In this document: positions 8,852 through 17,251 of the stretch, piece by piece
How the letters are laid out: each line of letters starts with the position of its first letter
Numbering within the stretch: the stretch's first letter is position 1
NCBI GenBank assembly: GCA_002473165.1
Contig: DKSD01000083.1
Span: 1 to 37,422, forward strand
DNA length: 37,422 nucleotides
Direction: 5' to 3'
Source of the DNA: Succinatimonas sp. UBA7265
GTDB taxonomy: Bacteria; Pseudomonadota; Gammaproteobacteria; Enterobacterales; Succinivibrionaceae
Program-made: the position numbers and the translations under genes
Notes under the pieces: model-generated
Database searches by the model: none
Told to the model about the DNA's origin: nothing
Seen by the model: only the letters and a program-made list of their open reading frames with translations

Positions 8852-9259
8852 TTATTTTTTGTGCAGCTGGCGGGCGCCCTCAGCGGTGGAAACCACCAGA
8901 TCGAGGGAGCTCTTGGCATCAGACGCGGCTTCCACGCCGGCGCCGATGGCGCCTTCGAGGATCGGGGCGTCAGCGATGCGCACGCGGGAGCGCAGCGGCT
9001 CGTCAAGCATCGCGATGGCGGCCTGGGAGCTGATCACGCCTGAACCTAAGTCCGCCAGCACGACGACGCCGTCGCCCTGATCGGCCTTCTTAATGGCATC
9101 GAGCACGATCTGCGGATCAGTGCCGAGTTTGCCGTCGCTGGTGCCGCCTGCCGGGAAGATGGGCATCTTTTTGCCATCGCGGGAGGAAATCTGCTGAACC
9201 ATGTCGCAGATGCCTTCGGCCACCTTGGAGCTGTGAGAGACAACAACAATTCCGATCAT
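8852..9259 (-). CDS. dhaM: PTS-dependent dihydroxyacetone kinase phosphotransferase subunit DhaM (EIIA domain only)
   Basis: This 135-residue protein is a mannose-type EIIA domain of the DhaM kind. It opens MIGIVVVSHSSKVAEGI with the phosphorylatable His9. The segments GTDPQIVLDAI, VVLADLGSG and APILEGAIGAGVEAASDA match DhaM rather than sugar-specific EIIA-Man. DhaM passes phosphate from HPr to DhaL-bound ADP, enabling DhaK to phosphorylate dihydroxyacetone. It lacks the HPr and EI-like extensions of long DhaM forms. No dhaK or dhaL is in the window, so it may work with subunits encoded elsewhere, or regulate something else. It is transcribed alone, with a 657-base intergenic region upstream. 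Confidence 0.85.
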   Translation of the reverse strand: MIGIVVVSHSSKVAEGICDMVQQISSRDGKKMPIFPAGGTSDGKLGTDPQIVLDAIKKADQGDGVVVLADLGSGVISSQAAIAMLDEPLRSRVRIADAPILEGAIGAGVEAASDAKSSLDLVVSTAEGARQLHKK

Positions 9260-9916
9260 CGTGAACTCCTTGCGAAATCAGCCGGAACGGTTGACTTAAC
9301 CCGGCCGGCAAAAATTCTTTCTTGTAAATTAAAAAATTTGTAATTAAGGCTGCAGCCGCGCCCCACGCCGGCCTCAGCAGATATGCTTATTATCCCATAG
9401 AAATCCAAAAGGGTTAATATCTTGTGTTAAGAGTGTGATTAAGTTTCATTTTCGGAGTGTAAAATCCCGCCGATCAATAAAACCCGGGGGGCCAAATCCG
9501 GCATCGGGGTAAACCATGACCGCGATTTTCCCATGCTGAAATGCCCCCTTTTCCTTGCCGGGATCAGCAGCTAAAAAAGCTCCAAAAACTCTAAAAAACT
9601 CCCTGTTGAGGCACTGTTTCGCCGTTTTTTTCTTTAAATATTTAAATATCATAATTAAGATATTTAAATACCATAACATCAAAACCAAATAATTTAATGC
9701 TAATTCAAGATACTAATAGTTAATTCAGGAAGACGGCAAAATGAAGCTGTTTAGGCATGGCGGGAAGCTGAAAAGCAGGTGGCAAAGCAACACCTGCGAG
9801 GGAAATAACGCGGCCTCCGCCCCGGGAAGCGTTTTTTCAGGCGGCAAACACACCGCGCCGCCGGCCTTAAAAAATGAACACGATTTTCACGGAAATTTGC
9901 AAAAAGCGAACAATGC
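9260..9916. other. Long intergenic region upstream of dhaM
   Basis: There is no convincing gene in these 657 bases. It must hold the dhaM promoter and the 3' region of otnI. The middle (about 9590-9720) is much more AT-rich than the flanks and contains a perfect inverted repeat at 9639-9670. Short open frames here have poor codon use and no matching start signals. Confidence 0.6.
9639..9670. repeat. AT-rich perfect inverted repeat (12-8-12)
   Basis: TATTTAAATATC and its exact complement GATATTTAAATA are separated by ATAATTAA. The structure lies about 380 bases upstream of the dhaM start. It may be a protein-binding dyad or simply AT-rich DNA. Confidence 0.6.
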
Positions 9917-10702
9917 TCAGGCGTTCTTCAGGAACTTTTGATACCAGCCCAGCCCTGCCAGCGTCGTTGTCCGCGGATTGTATTCACAGCCTACACAGCC
10001 GTGATACCCCAGACGATCGAGCAGCGCCAGCAGATAAGCGTGGTCGATCTCCCCTTCATCGGGCTCATGGCGATCCGGGACTCCTGCGATCTGCACATGG
10101 CCGATTAAAGGAAGATGCTCTTGGATAAAGCAGCTGAGATCCCCGTCAGCTTTCTGCGCATGGAAGGTGTCAAACTGGACTTTGACGTTGGAAAGCCCCA
10201 GTTCCTGCACGATCGCAAGCGTCTGTTTCTGGCTGCTGTAAAGATACCTGGGCTTGACCTCAGGGCACAGCGCCTCCAGGGTCAGCGTGATCCCCAAATC
10301 CGCAAAGCGCGGCGCCGCCTCACGCAGATTGCTCATGAGCGTGTCGCGGTAAGGCCGCGGATCTGCTCCTTCGGGAACCACTCCGGCCATGACGTGCACG
10401 CACGGGCATTTTGCCGCCTCGGCATACTCAAGCGCCTGCTGCAGATCTTGTTGCGCATCACCCTCGCGCCCGGGCAGCGCCGCCCGCCCCCACTCACCGT
10501 GCGCTGTATCTCCGCCTGAGGTGTTAAACAGCGCCAGCTGCAAATGATGCTTTTTTAAAAGCGCGGTCAGATCGCCTTTTGCAAGCTCATAAGGCCACAT
10601 CATCTCCACAGCCGGAAAACCGGCTTTAGCGGCCTGCTCAAAGCGCCCGGCAAGCGGGAATTCTTTGAAGAGCATCGAGAGGTTGGCGGCGAATTTTGGC
10701 AT
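9917..10702 (-). CDS. otnI: Hydroxypyruvate isomerase / 2-oxo-tetronate isomerase
   Basis: This TIM-barrel isomerase of the AP endonuclease 2 family is about 261 residues, the usual Hyi/OtnI length. It opens MPKFAANLSMLFKEFP, the recognisable Hyi/OtnI N-terminus. The expected metal and catalytic residues are visible: Glu in TLEALCP (about 143), Asp in VQFDTFHAQ (about 178), GHVQIAGVPDRHEPDEGE, and Glu in GCEYNPR (about 240). Members interconvert hydroxypyruvate and tartronate semialdehyde, or isomerise 2-oxotetronates in D-threonate/D-erythronate catabolism. No glyoxylate carboligase or OtnK/OtnC partner is present. The open frame reaches a TTG at 10711, but ATG at 10702 has CGGAG 10 bases upstream. 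It is divergent from the enolase-superfamily gene at 10965. Hyi versus OtnI cannot be settled here. Confidence 0.82.
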   Translation of the reverse strand: MPKFAANLSMLFKEFPLAGRFEQAAKAGFPAVEMMWPYELAKGDLTALLKKHHLQLALFNTSGGDTAHGEWGRAALPGREGDAQQDLQQALEYAEAAKCPCVHVMAGVVPEGADPRPYRDTLMSNLREAAPRFADLGITLTLEALCPEVKPRYLYSSQKQTLAIVQELGLSNVKVQFDTFHAQKADGDLSCFIQEHLPLIGHVQIAGVPDRHEPDEGEIDHAYLLALLDRLGYHGCVGCEYNPRTTTLAGLGWYQKFLKNA

Positions 10703-10964
10703 GGTTATCAAACTCCGGGTAAGGCCTGAACAAGGCGGTGAACGCGCTTTTGAGGATTATAAAGCGCTCTCTTGCGGGAAAAAATCCGGATTACAGCCAA
10801 TCTTGAAAAGGTGCGGCTTTTGTGTGTTCTCTCATTGAATAAGCCCTCTGAATGCTACGGCCGCGGATCGCCCGTGATCGCGATTTCAAAACCGCCTTGC
10901 CGTCCTTGCCAAGATCGCAGACGCCCAGCATCATACTTTCAATGCTTTAAATTCGGGGTTTGCC
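10703..10964. promoter_or_regulatory. Divergent promoter region between otnI and the enolase-superfamily gene
   Basis: These 262 bases separate two divergently transcribed catabolic genes and should contain both promoters. I cannot assign -35/-10 boxes with confidence. GATCGC-type words recur at about 10866-10884 (GGATCGCCCGTGATCGCGAT), which might be part of a regulator site. Confidence 0.4.
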
Positions 10965-12053
10965 ATGTCCTCACATAAAATCAAAAATATCAGCATCTTT
11001 CGCGCAGTCTCAACGCTTTCAAGGCCGATCGCGGACTCAACGCACCAGCTTAAAGAGATCGCCTTCTATGTAGTCGAAGCTGAGGATGAAAGCGGATGCA
11101 GCGGCCAGGGTTATCTGCTGGCTTTTCACTACTCAAGAAACGCCATCGAGGGCGCGCTCAAAGATCTGCGTGCCTTCGTGCTCGAGCGCGGCTACGAGGC
11201 TCACGAGACGCTCAGGATCCGCCAGGACTGGGAAGCCGAGTCTGAGTATTTCGGCAAAGGCGGCATCAACATGAACGCCGGCGCGGTGCTCAATGTCGCT
11301 TTATGGGATCTTCGGGCCTGGATCCTGAACGTGCCTGTATATAAGCTGTTAGGCTCAAATATCACCAGGATCCCCGTCTATGGCAGCGGCGGCTGGATCT
11401 CTTACACCGAAAAAGAACTCGTGGACGAGGTGCTCGATTATAAAAAGCGCGGTTTTAAAGCCGTGAAAGTAAAGGTGGGTTCAGGTGATTTGGAGCGCGA
11501 TTTGGAACGCCTCAAAGCCTGCCGCGCGGCGCTCGGCCCTGAGGTGCGCATCATGATGGATGCCAACCAGGCGCTCAAATGCTCAGAAGCGCTGGAACTT
11601 TCAGAGCGCGCCAAAGACATCGGGATCTACTGGTTTGAAGAGCCGGTGGCCAACACCGAATTTGACAGTTATCAGATCCTGAGGCAAAAGTGCGGCATCG
11701 CGCTGGCGATGGGCGAGCGCGAGTATGACACCCAGGCGCTGCGCGCGCTCATTGCCCGCAATGCGCTCGATCTCTGGCAGCCGGATCTCATCCGCCAAGG
11801 CGGCGTGGAAGGCTGGCGCGACAGCGCCGCGCTCGCGGATGCCTATGGCATCCCGGTGCTCCCGCACTATTACCGTGACTACGACGTTGAACTGCTGTGC
11901 ACCGTGAAACATCCGGCCGGTGCTGAATCTTTTGACTGGATAGACAGCATCATCGACACGCCGCTGCGCATCGAGGACGGCTTTGCTTATCCGCGCGAGG
12001 GCGCCGGCTGGGGCTTCAGGTTTAAAGAGCAGGCGTTAAGCGAGATCAGCTGA
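10965..12053 (+). CDS. Mandelate racemase/muconate lactonizing enzyme family protein (probable sugar-acid dehydratase)
   Basis: This 362-residue enolase-superfamily enzyme carries the mandelate-racemase subgroup residues. The KVK motif (K168, K170) lies in KAVKVKVG. The three metal ligands are D199 (MMDAN), E225 (WFEEP) and E251 (MGERE), and H301 (LPHYY) is the likely general base. The capping domain (1-125) and barrel (130-330) are complete. Such enzymes abstract a proton alpha to a carboxylate, usually to dehydrate or epimerise sugar acids such as galactarate, talarate or lyxonate. The specific substrate is not readable here. It is clearly different from DgoD at 18252..19403. GGGG 6 bases before ATG is a modest ribosome site. 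Confidence 0.8.
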   Translation: MSSHKIKNISIFRAVSTLSRPIADSTHQLKEIAFYVVEAEDESGCSGQGYLLAFHYSRNAIEGALKDLRAFVLERGYEAHETLRIRQDWEAESEYFGKGGINMNAGAVLNVALWDLRAWILNVPVYKLLGSNITRIPVYGSGGWISYTEKELVDEVLDYKKRGFKAVKVKVGSGDLERDLERLKACRAALGPEVRIMMDANQALKCSEALELSERAKDIGIYWFEEPVANTEFDSYQILRQKCGIALAMGEREYDTQALRALIARNALDLWQPDLIRQGGVEGWRDSAALADAYGIPVLPHYYRDYDVELLCTVKHPAGAESFDWIDSIIDTPLRIEDGFAYPREGAGWGFRFKEQALSEIS

Positions 12054-12066
12054 GGCCCTGCCAAGG

Positions 12067-12106
12067 GTAACAGGCGGATTTCATTAAAAAACCTTGAGCC
12101 TGTTAC
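12067..12106. repeat. Inverted repeat between convergent genes
   Basis: Perfect 9-base arms GTAACAGGC and GCCTGTTAC are separated by 22 bases containing AAAAAA. The structure lies between the ends of the enolase-superfamily gene and the second AAA-ATPase gene, and its right arm covers the latter's stop codon. It could act as a poor bidirectional terminator; neither strand has a T-run directly after the stem. Confidence 0.5.
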
Positions 12107-13866
12107 TGCGCCACCTCAGGCTCCGCCTGTTGCACTCTGACAGCCTTGCCTCCGGCAAACACCACCGCCCAGCACTTGAGAGGCCTGACGCCGCGCAGCC
12201 GCGGCCCGGCGCTGTAGCGCCGCAGCTGCGCCAAAGCCTCTGACAGTTTGGCGGCAACAGCGGACTCTGATGCCTTGTTTTTTGAAAGGTATTTGAGCTC
12301 AAGTAAGATCTTCTGCCCGCCCGGCCTGGCGTTCTCAATATACAGATCCGCCTTGCCGTGATCTCCGGTGTCGTACTCGAGAAGCGGGCGCAGCAAGCCT
12401 GATTTTTCTTGTTTTACCGCAAAATCAAAGCACATCTGCAAAGTACGCTCGTTAAACCCGGAAAAACCGAAATCAGGCAGATCCGAAATTATCTCTTCAA
12501 CCTGGCGGATGAGCGAGGCCGGATCCCCCTTCTCCAGCAGATCCCGAAGATCGATGGTCTGTTTTCTTTTAAGGCCATAGCGCTGCTGACTGTAACTCAC
12601 GAAAAGCTGATAAGAGATTTCATTGGGGCATCTGTAAATGAGCTTTCCGGCCTCCGGATCTGAGGGAGAGAGCGTCAGGCAGCCCAGATACATCAGCACC
12701 GACACCGTCTGATCAAAATCAAAAAGATCTCTTTGGTTAAGATTTAACGCAGCCGGAGGATCAGCTGAAAGATCTTCGCGGCTGAATATGCTCTCTGCGA
12801 TCTGTTCACGGGCGTCCGGCTCTGCGACTGCCAGCATGCCTTCAAGCTTGCTCAGGTCGGTTCCGGCATAATCAGGCACGATCTTTACCGGCAGCGCATG
12901 TGACTGGATCACCGCGCGCAGGAAATACAGGCACATATTTGCGTTAAAAATGCGCTCCTGCCCCTGATAAGCGAAGGTGTAGCCGTCATAAAAGCGCTCC
13001 ATCACCTCCAGGATCTGCGCTTTGTCAAAGCCCTTCAATGCGCTAAAGTCAACTGTTTCATCGATAATTTTTGAAAGCTCATCATGGGTAAACCCGGCCA
13101 TGGAGTTGCACCAGAGCTCATTGCTGATATTGGTGCAGATGTTAAAACCGGAGGTGATTGAATCGAGCGAGACCGAGGACACGCCGGTGATAAAAAAGCG
13201 CCCGATCGGCCGGCTGCGCACCTCGCCGTAAGCTTCTTTGAGGCTGGCGTAAAACTGTTTGATAAAACCTGAATGGTCTTTGGAAGTCGAGGTGATTTTT
13301 TTAAATGCGGCAGTGTCGATGGTCAAAATGTCATTGGCGAAATGATCATACTCATCGATGATGACATACAGCCTTTCCTTGCCTGACGTGCGGCTGCGGA
13401 AGCTGGCGATAAACGCTTTCATGAGATCGGCAGGCTCAGCGTACAGTTCGGCTTTAAGCTCGCTGTAAGGCAGGCCCAGCTCCGGATAGCGATCTGTGAA
13501 CTCGGAAAGCCCGTACGCCAGCTCGCGGGTAAAACTGCTCTTTACCAGTTTCGCGTCGCTTGAGACAGCGGAAAAATCAAAACGCACGCAGTAATAGGAA
13601 CCGGCAAGCGGCGTCCTGTGCTCATGGATCCACGTGCCTTTGAAGATCTCATCAAAGCTGCCGGCACACGAGCGGTCGTAATAGCACATGAGCGTGTCGG
13701 TAAACAGCGTCTTGCCAAAACGCCGCGGCCGCAGGAACACCGCCGCTTTGCAGTCAGGATCTTCCTCAAGATGAGCGATGAATGGCGTTTTGTCAGCGTA
13801 AGCCAGGTTTTCGGCATTGATTGCCGCCATGGAAGTGTTTTTGGTGCTGATCTTTTTGTACGCCAT
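12103..13866 (-). CDS. AAA-ATPase-like / PD-(D/E)XK nuclease-fold protein, copy 2
   Basis: This 587-residue paralogue of the gene at 55..1815 has the same length and order of elements. Shared features are AYADKT near residue 22, the P-loop variant RPRRFGKT (46-53), IIDEYDHF (169-176), and SVSLDSITSGFNI with MAGFTHDELSKIIDETVDFSAL in the middle. The C-terminal nuclease-fold core is complete: D507 in KADLYI, E523 and K525 in LLELKYL, followed by a conserved KLSEALAQLRRY helix. It could therefore be an active nuclease, unlike copy 1, where the Glu is Ala. AGGG lies about 9 bases before ATG. It is convergent with the enolase-superfamily gene and appears monocistronic. Cellular role unknown. Confidence 0.88.
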   Translation of the reverse strand: MAYKKISTKNTSMAAINAENLAYADKTPFIAHLEEDPDCKAAVFLRPRRFGKTLFTDTLMCYYDRSCAGSFDEIFKGTWIHEHRTPLAGSYYCVRFDFSAVSSDAKLVKSSFTRELAYGLSEFTDRYPELGLPYSELKAELYAEPADLMKAFIASFRSRTSGKERLYVIIDEYDHFANDILTIDTAAFKKITSTSKDHSGFIKQFYASLKEAYGEVRSRPIGRFFITGVSSVSLDSITSGFNICTNISNELWCNSMAGFTHDELSKIIDETVDFSALKGFDKAQILEVMERFYDGYTFAYQGQERIFNANMCLYFLRAVIQSHALPVKIVPDYAGTDLSKLEGMLAVAEPDAREQIAESIFSREDLSADPPAALNLNQRDLFDFDQTVSVLMYLGCLTLSPSDPEAGKLIYRCPNEISYQLFVSYSQQRYGLKRKQTIDLRDLLEKGDPASLIRQVEEIISDLPDFGFSGFNERTLQMCFDFAVKQEKSGLLRPLLEYDTGDHGKADLYIENARPGGQKILLELKYLSKNKASESAVAAKLSEALAQLRRYSAGPRLRGVRPLKCWAVVFAGGKAVRVQQAEPEVAQ

Positions 13867-13966
13867 ACGCTGCCGCCCTGAAATAATCTTTATTTAATTA
13901 TATCAAGAAGAAAAACATATATTCGGCATCAGGGAGGCGTAACGCTTTGGCTTTATGACAGGCGGC

Positions 13967-13998
13967 AAAAAAGGCAGGCCCCTGCAAAAAGGCCTGCC
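13967..13998 (-). terminator. Rho-independent terminator of the clostripain operon
   Basis: On the minus strand, GGCAGGCC, a ten-base loop and GGCCTGCC are followed by TTTTTT. It lies 46 bases after the stop codon of the C11 peptidase gene. Confidence 0.9.
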
Positions 13999-14043
13999 GG
14001 ATGCCGGAGCGCCTGGAAGCGCCCGGCTCTTTTTGAAAATCAG

Positions 14044-16554
14044 CTACGACTGTTCGCCGCTGTCCTCATCGCTGTCAGTGTCCAGGACTTCATACTCCAT
14101 GTTGTCGCCTTTGACGTTGATGGAGACCATCTGCGTCGTGGCGCTGTTGTTTTGGAAGTCGCTGAGCTCAAACATGTAGATGAAATCGCCGTCGCCTAAG
14201 TCGGTGGTCTCCATCTTAAAGCCGTCTGCGAGCGTGAACGTGTCGTCGTCATACTCCTTGAAATCATCATCCCCGGAGATGGACGAGGCCATGAGGATCG
14301 GGGTGATCTTGTCGCCGGGCTTGAGCTTTATGAGCTCGCGGGCCGGCATGTTGTTTTGCATCTCCATGCGGGCGCCGTTGATGATGTAGGCATCCTGGGA
14401 GCGGTCATAGACCACCTCGAGGTTGGCGCGCTTGCCGTTGAGCTTTACCGGCACGTCATAGCGGTAGAAGTTGTGGGTTTCGCTCGTCGCCTCGAGGTAG
14501 ACATAGTGGCCGTCTATGGCCGCCCAGCTGCCCTCGAAGTTGTCGGTGAACACGCCGTTGTCCCAGTCGCGCTTGATGTTGGAGTCGCGCCCGAGGATCA
14601 CTATAAGATCCTTGTCCTCGCTGTAGTAGCACAGGTAGGCGTGCACGCTGTCGACGCGGGAAAGCTCGTCTTTTTCAAGCCGCAACACCGCGCCCACGTC
14701 ATCCTCAACCTCTATGGGGTGATCCTCAAGATCGGTGATGTCATGGGTCCCGGCCGGGTTCACCGCGTGCTGGATCGTGCCCAGGGAGCCTGCGAAAGTC
14801 GCGCTCTGATCAGAGCTCGAGGCGCCGATGGGCTGGCCCTGGCTTTGGGCCTGCGCCAGGCCTGACAAAGCACCGGCCTCCTCATCGCCCGAAGGCTGCC
14901 CTATAAACGATCCCACCAGGCCTGCAAAGGAATCGGCGATCTCCTGCGCCTCATCCCCGCCGCCTATAGCCTGCCCGCCCGAGGAGGCGGGAGTCTGACC
15001 GTGGCCGTCCGAGTCCCCGCCGCCAATAGGCTGGGATCCCTGGCCTGAAGAGGCGGTCTGTGAGCCGGAGCCCTGGGAAGGCTCCGAGCTGCCGCCGCCT
15101 ATGGGCTGTGATCCTGATCCTGAGGCGGGAGCCTGGCCTGACGAAGGCTGGCCGCCTGAGGAAGCCGTCTGCGAGCCGGAGCCCGCTCCCTGCGAAGGAC
15201 CGTGGCCTGATCCCTGGGCGGATCCTGACGAAGATCCGTGGCCGGATCCTTGCGACTGCCCGTGGCCCTGAGACTGGCCCTGCCCTGAGGGCTCTCCCCC
15301 ATCCGGCATGTTCGCCACGGCCTGATCGAGGGTGCTGGTGATGTCCTGGAGGATGCTTACCGCCTGATCACCGTCGATAAAGCCAAACTGCAGCCCGTTT
15401 AAGATCAAAAACGAGGTGACGTTGTTTGAGGTGTTGAACATCAGCCGGTAGCTGTCCTCGTCGCCGTCCAAAGGATAGTAGACGGAAAGCCCCGAGGGGT
15501 TGAGCGAAGGGCCGGAGACTTTATAGATCACCGCGTTTTGCAGCGCCTGCTGCGCGATCTCGGAGAACATCGGCAGCTGCTTTTTGAGATTGCCCGTAAG
15601 CGATCCCATGTCCACCATGTCGGTGTAGCCCGTGGAGCGCGAGTTGTAATAGTTCTCAGAGCGTTTGGCCAGGCGGCCTAAGGTCGTATAGAAATCCTCG
15701 CTCTCAGAGACCTTGGTCACGGCCTCAAGGCCTAAGGCGTTGTAGGCGTCCAAAAGCGCCGGGACTTTTCTGAGATCGATGAGCGAGAGCGTGGCGTCCA
15801 TATGCTCGCCCGTCTTCTTGCAGCCCTTTAAATAGGTGTCACAGATGAGTCTGCCGACGTCCGCGCCGCTCATGGTGTTCTTTTTGGCCAGTTTGTCCGG
15901 AAATTCGGTGTAGTTCCAGCCGACGCCCGGCTCGAGGTTCTGCGAGCCCACGAAATACCTGCCGTAAGGCTGCACGGCCGCGACGGTGTCGATAGTGGCC
16001 ATAAGACAGGCGTCAAAGCCGATGATCTCAAAGGGCGGGCGCGAGGGCTTCTCCCCGAAGACCTGCCGAAATGCCTGGTTGAGGCCCTCAAGGCTCATGG
16101 ACTGATCGCCATAGGACTCGTCTGAGCCGAAGCCGTGCACCGAGCCGCCGCCGTGATCCCAGAGGATCAGGATCTTGTGATCGGCGCGCACTTCGTCGCG
16201 GCAGAACGAGAGGAATTTGGCCAGCGTCGAGGGCGCGGCCATGCTGGCCTTGCGCATATCGCGGATGAGCTTTAAGTCCTTGTTCGTGTAACTGTAAAGC
16301 TGGAGCCGGTTTGCCGAGAAATCGTCGATCATCCAGCGCGAGGCGCCGCCGATCTCAAAGTAGATCTGCACACTGTCGTTGAGATCCGCATCGTCAAACT
16401 CGGCCAGATCCGTAGACGCCGCGCCGTTTTGCGATTCGAGATCCGAGCCGCAGATATACATGCAAATAGCCCAGGTGTCGGCGAAAGCCGACACCGGGGC
16501 AATAAACAGGAGCACGGCCAGCGCGCACGCCAGCCGTCTGAAAAGTCTAATCAT
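14044..16554 (-). CDS. Secreted clostripain-family (C11) cysteine peptidase with long Gly/Ser/Gln linker
   Basis: This 836-residue protein has an N-terminal signal peptide or anchor (RLACALAVLLFIAPVSAFA) and a clostripain/C11 catalytic domain. The catalytic dyad is visible as His134 in LILWDHGGG and Cys183 in IIGFDACLMAT. C11 enzymes cleave after basic residues and often self-activate. The catalytic part ends near residue 415. A low-complexity linker rich in Gly, Ser and Gln (about 417-590) follows, with recurring GSGSQ and QPIGGG units. A C-terminal domain of about 240 residues (595-836) then begins near HDITDLEDHPIEVEDD and looks beta-rich and acidic. I do not recognise that domain; it may bind a surface or substrate. 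The gene starts 12 bases after the stop of a small membrane protein, so they share a transcript. Confidence 0.87.
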   Translation of the reverse strand: MIRLFRRLACALAVLLFIAPVSAFADTWAICMYICGSDLESQNGAASTDLAEFDDADLNDSVQIYFEIGGASRWMIDDFSANRLQLYSYTNKDLKLIRDMRKASMAAPSTLAKFLSFCRDEVRADHKILILWDHGGGSVHGFGSDESYGDQSMSLEGLNQAFRQVFGEKPSRPPFEIIGFDACLMATIDTVAAVQPYGRYFVGSQNLEPGVGWNYTEFPDKLAKKNTMSGADVGRLICDTYLKGCKKTGEHMDATLSLIDLRKVPALLDAYNALGLEAVTKVSESEDFYTTLGRLAKRSENYYNSRSTGYTDMVDMGSLTGNLKKQLPMFSEIAQQALQNAVIYKVSGPSLNPSGLSVYYPLDGDEDSYRLMFNTSNNVTSFLILNGLQFGFIDGDQAVSILQDITSTLDQAVANMPDGGEPSGQGQSQGHGQSQGSGHGSSSGSAQGSGHGPSQGAGSGSQTASSGGQPSSGQAPASGSGSQPIGGGSSEPSQGSGSQTASSGQGSQPIGGGDSDGHGQTPASSGGQAIGGGDEAQEIADSFAGLVGSFIGQPSGDEEAGALSGLAQAQSQGQPIGASSSDQSATFAGSLGTIQHAVNPAGTHDITDLEDHPIEVEDDVGAVLRLEKDELSRVDSVHAYLCYYSEDKDLIVILGRDSNIKRDWDNGVFTDNFEGSWAAIDGHYVYLEATSETHNFYRYDVPVKLNGKRANLEVVYDRSQDAYIINGARMEMQNNMPARELIKLKPGDKITPILMASSISGDDDFKEYDDDTFTLADGFKMETTDLGDGDFIYMFELSDFQNNSATTQMVSINVKGDNMEYEVLDTDSDEDSGEQS

Positions 16555-16566
16555 CTGACGCTTTTG

Positions 16567-17124
16567 TCATAACACGAAGAGCGGAACGGCCACGATCAGC
16601 ACGGCGATCACTAAGGCGATGATGCTGTACACGATGCCGGCGCCGGTCGCGGGCTTTGAGATCGCAGCGGTGATCACGCCCTGCAAGGTGCGCTTGAGCG
16701 GCCAGAGGAACAGCAGCAGCGCGATCCCCAGCCCCAGGCCGATCTTGTGGACAGCCTCGGAGGCGATGATGCCCGCAAGCCACTCCTGAGGGGTGATGGC
16801 GCCGGAGCTGATCTTATTCGTAAGATCCTCGATGACCCCCATGGCCTCGTCATCCATGCCTACCATCGTGATGGCGACGACCAGCGCGATGGTTGCAAGA
16901 ACCAGCGCCAGCACCATAAAGATGACGGTGTTGCGCGCGTAAGCGGCGTGGGAGCGGTTAAGATTGCCCCCCGCCTTGTAAAGCAGCACCACGCACGCGA
17001 TCGCGGGGATCATGGCAAGCAGCAGCCAGGATCCTAAGGTGAAAAACATCGTGATTAAAAGGCAGGCGTGAGCTGCAAGCGCCATACCCTTGCTGAAACT
17101 TTCATTGGCAGACGTAAGAGCCAT
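16567..17124 (-). CDS. Small polytopic membrane protein upstream of the C11 peptidase
   Basis: I do not recognise the family of this 185-residue protein. It has about five hydrophobic segments (roughly 14-32, 33-49, 66-88, 128-143, 162-184) and a more polar region with acidic residues between the third and fourth (about 89-127). Positive residues (KAGGNLNRSH, near 50-59) between segments 2 and 3 suggest a cytoplasmic loop. It is 12 bases upstream of the secreted C11 peptidase gene on the same strand, so it may help that peptidase's secretion, anchoring or immunity. That link rests only on position. GGGAAA precedes the ATG. Confidence 0.7.
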   Translation of the reverse strand: MALTSANESFSKGMALAAHACLLITMFFTLGSWLLLAMIPAIACVVLLYKAGGNLNRSHAAYARNTVIFMVLALVLATIALVVAITMVGMDDEAMGVIEDLTNKISSGAITPQEWLAGIIASEAVHKIGLGLGIALLLFLWPLKRTLQGVITAAISKPATGAGIVYSIIALVIAVLIVAVPLFVL

Positions 17125-17180
17125 AGGTAAATTTCCCGTTAATTTCCAAAAAATTTATTTAGGGCACACTCGCCCGGTAT

Positions 17181-17216
17181 AAAAAAAACACCAAAGCTGT
17201 TTTTGCCTTGGTGTTT
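17181..17216 (-). terminator. Rho-independent terminator of the small secreted protein gene
   Basis: On the minus strand, AACACCAAGGC, a seven-base A-rich loop and GCTTTGGTGTT are followed by a run of T. It lies 36 bases after the stop codon of the gene at 17252..17587 and separates it from the membrane protein/C11 peptidase operon. Confidence 0.88.
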
Positions 17217-17251
17217 CTTTGCGATGGGTGAATTTCAGTTATCCGTGAAGA

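Noticed and set aside
9446..9688. Minus-strand 80-codon frame upstream of dhaM
   Set aside because: It crosses the AT-rich inverted repeat, has poor codon use and no supporting signals.
9741..9941. Plus-strand 66-codon frame with an AGGA upstream
   Set aside because: Composition is not protein-like, it runs into the 3' end of otnI on the other strand, and the ribosome site is too far from the ATG.
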